Notes under the pieces: model-generated
What the model was told of the DNA's origin: nothing
Database searches by the model: none
Seen by the model: the letters and a program-made list of their open reading frames with translations, nothing else
Source: Bacteroidaceae bacterium HV4-6-C5C
GTDB lineage: Bacteria; Bacteroidota; Bacteroidia; Bacteroidales; Bacteroidaceae
Direction: 5' to 3'
Length of the DNA: 64,000 bases
NCBI GenBank assembly: GCA_007896885.1
Contig: VOIU01000010.1
Coordinates: 56,549-120,548, forward strand
Shown: in pieces, positions 63,927-64,000 of the stretch
Layout of the letters: each line of letters starts with the position of its first letter
Numbering within the stretch: the first letter of the stretch is position 1
Position numbers and translations under genes: made by a program

Positions 63927-64000
63927 CTAGTGTCCACTAAAAAAATTAAGACTTAATTGTCCATCATTAATCACATCAACAAGCTCTTTTGTAAAGAGGT
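63927..64000 (-). mobile_element. End of an insertion sequence with transposase C-terminus
   Basis: The minus strand has an open frame entering from the right edge: LFTKELVDVINDGQ, then LSLNFFSGH and a TAG. The end of the frame overlaps what looks like a terminal repeat (TGTCCACTAAAAAAATTAAG). The frame is short and no second end is visible, so the family is not assigned; the tail recalls IS4-like transposases of Bacteroides. Its position exactly where a response-regulator frame breaks supports an insertion. Confidence 0.55.

Noticed and set aside
1..64000. CRISPR arrays, rRNA operons and prophage
   Set aside because: No regularly spaced repeats, rRNA sequence or phage structural genes were seen.

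Overview
The window looks like a chromosomal segment of a gut Bacteroides or close relative (Bacteroidales). The signs are three SusC/SusD-type outer-membrane pairs, a hybrid two-component regulator, many lipoproteins with a Cys lipobox, few Shine-Dalgarno sequences, and repeated matches to the Bacteroidota promoter form (TTTG or TTG about 19-21 bases before TAnnTTTG). No phage, CRISPR array or rRNA operon is visible. One insertion-sequence end is cut by the right edge.

Layout. 1-6.2 kb: the 3' end of a polysaccharide utilisation locus (SusC fragment, SusD, secreted GH2 beta-galactosidase), closed by a strong terminator and a tRNA-Pro(GGG). 6.4-15.3 kb: single housekeeping genes (aroB, a non-Sus TonB-dependent receptor with a Gly-rich tail, a cardiolipin synthase-type enzyme, rsmD with a DUF3822 gene, a RecD-like helicase). 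15.3-16.6 kb: a structured accessory patch with a small four-Cys DUF6078-type gene between a spaced 10-base inverted repeat and a cluster of three hairpins built on TGCCAA/TTGGCA.

16.6-38.6 kb: a large arabinose-polymer utilisation locus with a serine-type sulfatase, lipoprotein aldose 1-epimerase, GH43, two consecutive SusC/SusD pairs, a DUF1735 surface lipoprotein, an oppositely oriented hybrid two-component regulator, a GH51 arabinofuranosidase and a second GH43. Surface proteins would capture and import oligosaccharides, the GH43/GH51 enzymes would release arabinose, the epimerase would equilibrate sugar anomers, and the regulator would sense a breakdown product. The gene set resembles, from memory, the arabinan locus of B. 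thetaiotaomicron; arabinan as substrate is an inference.

38.7-63.2 kb: core genes in compact operons: alaS; M23 peptidase-merR; rel; parA-parB-DUF5683-lytic transglycosylase; surE-lpxB; a NigD-like lipoprotein; rsfS-ftsH-cdsA; tRNA-Gln; a DUF349 protein; ksgA-mgtE; a flippase-like membrane protein; pepD with a small lipoprotein. 63.2-64 kb: an atypical OmpR-type response regulator that has lost its N-terminus where an insertion-sequence end begins.

The most unusual items are the DUF6078 gene with its flanking palindromes, a nested palindrome between the NigD-like gene and cdsA, and the Asp-less, IS-truncated response regulator.
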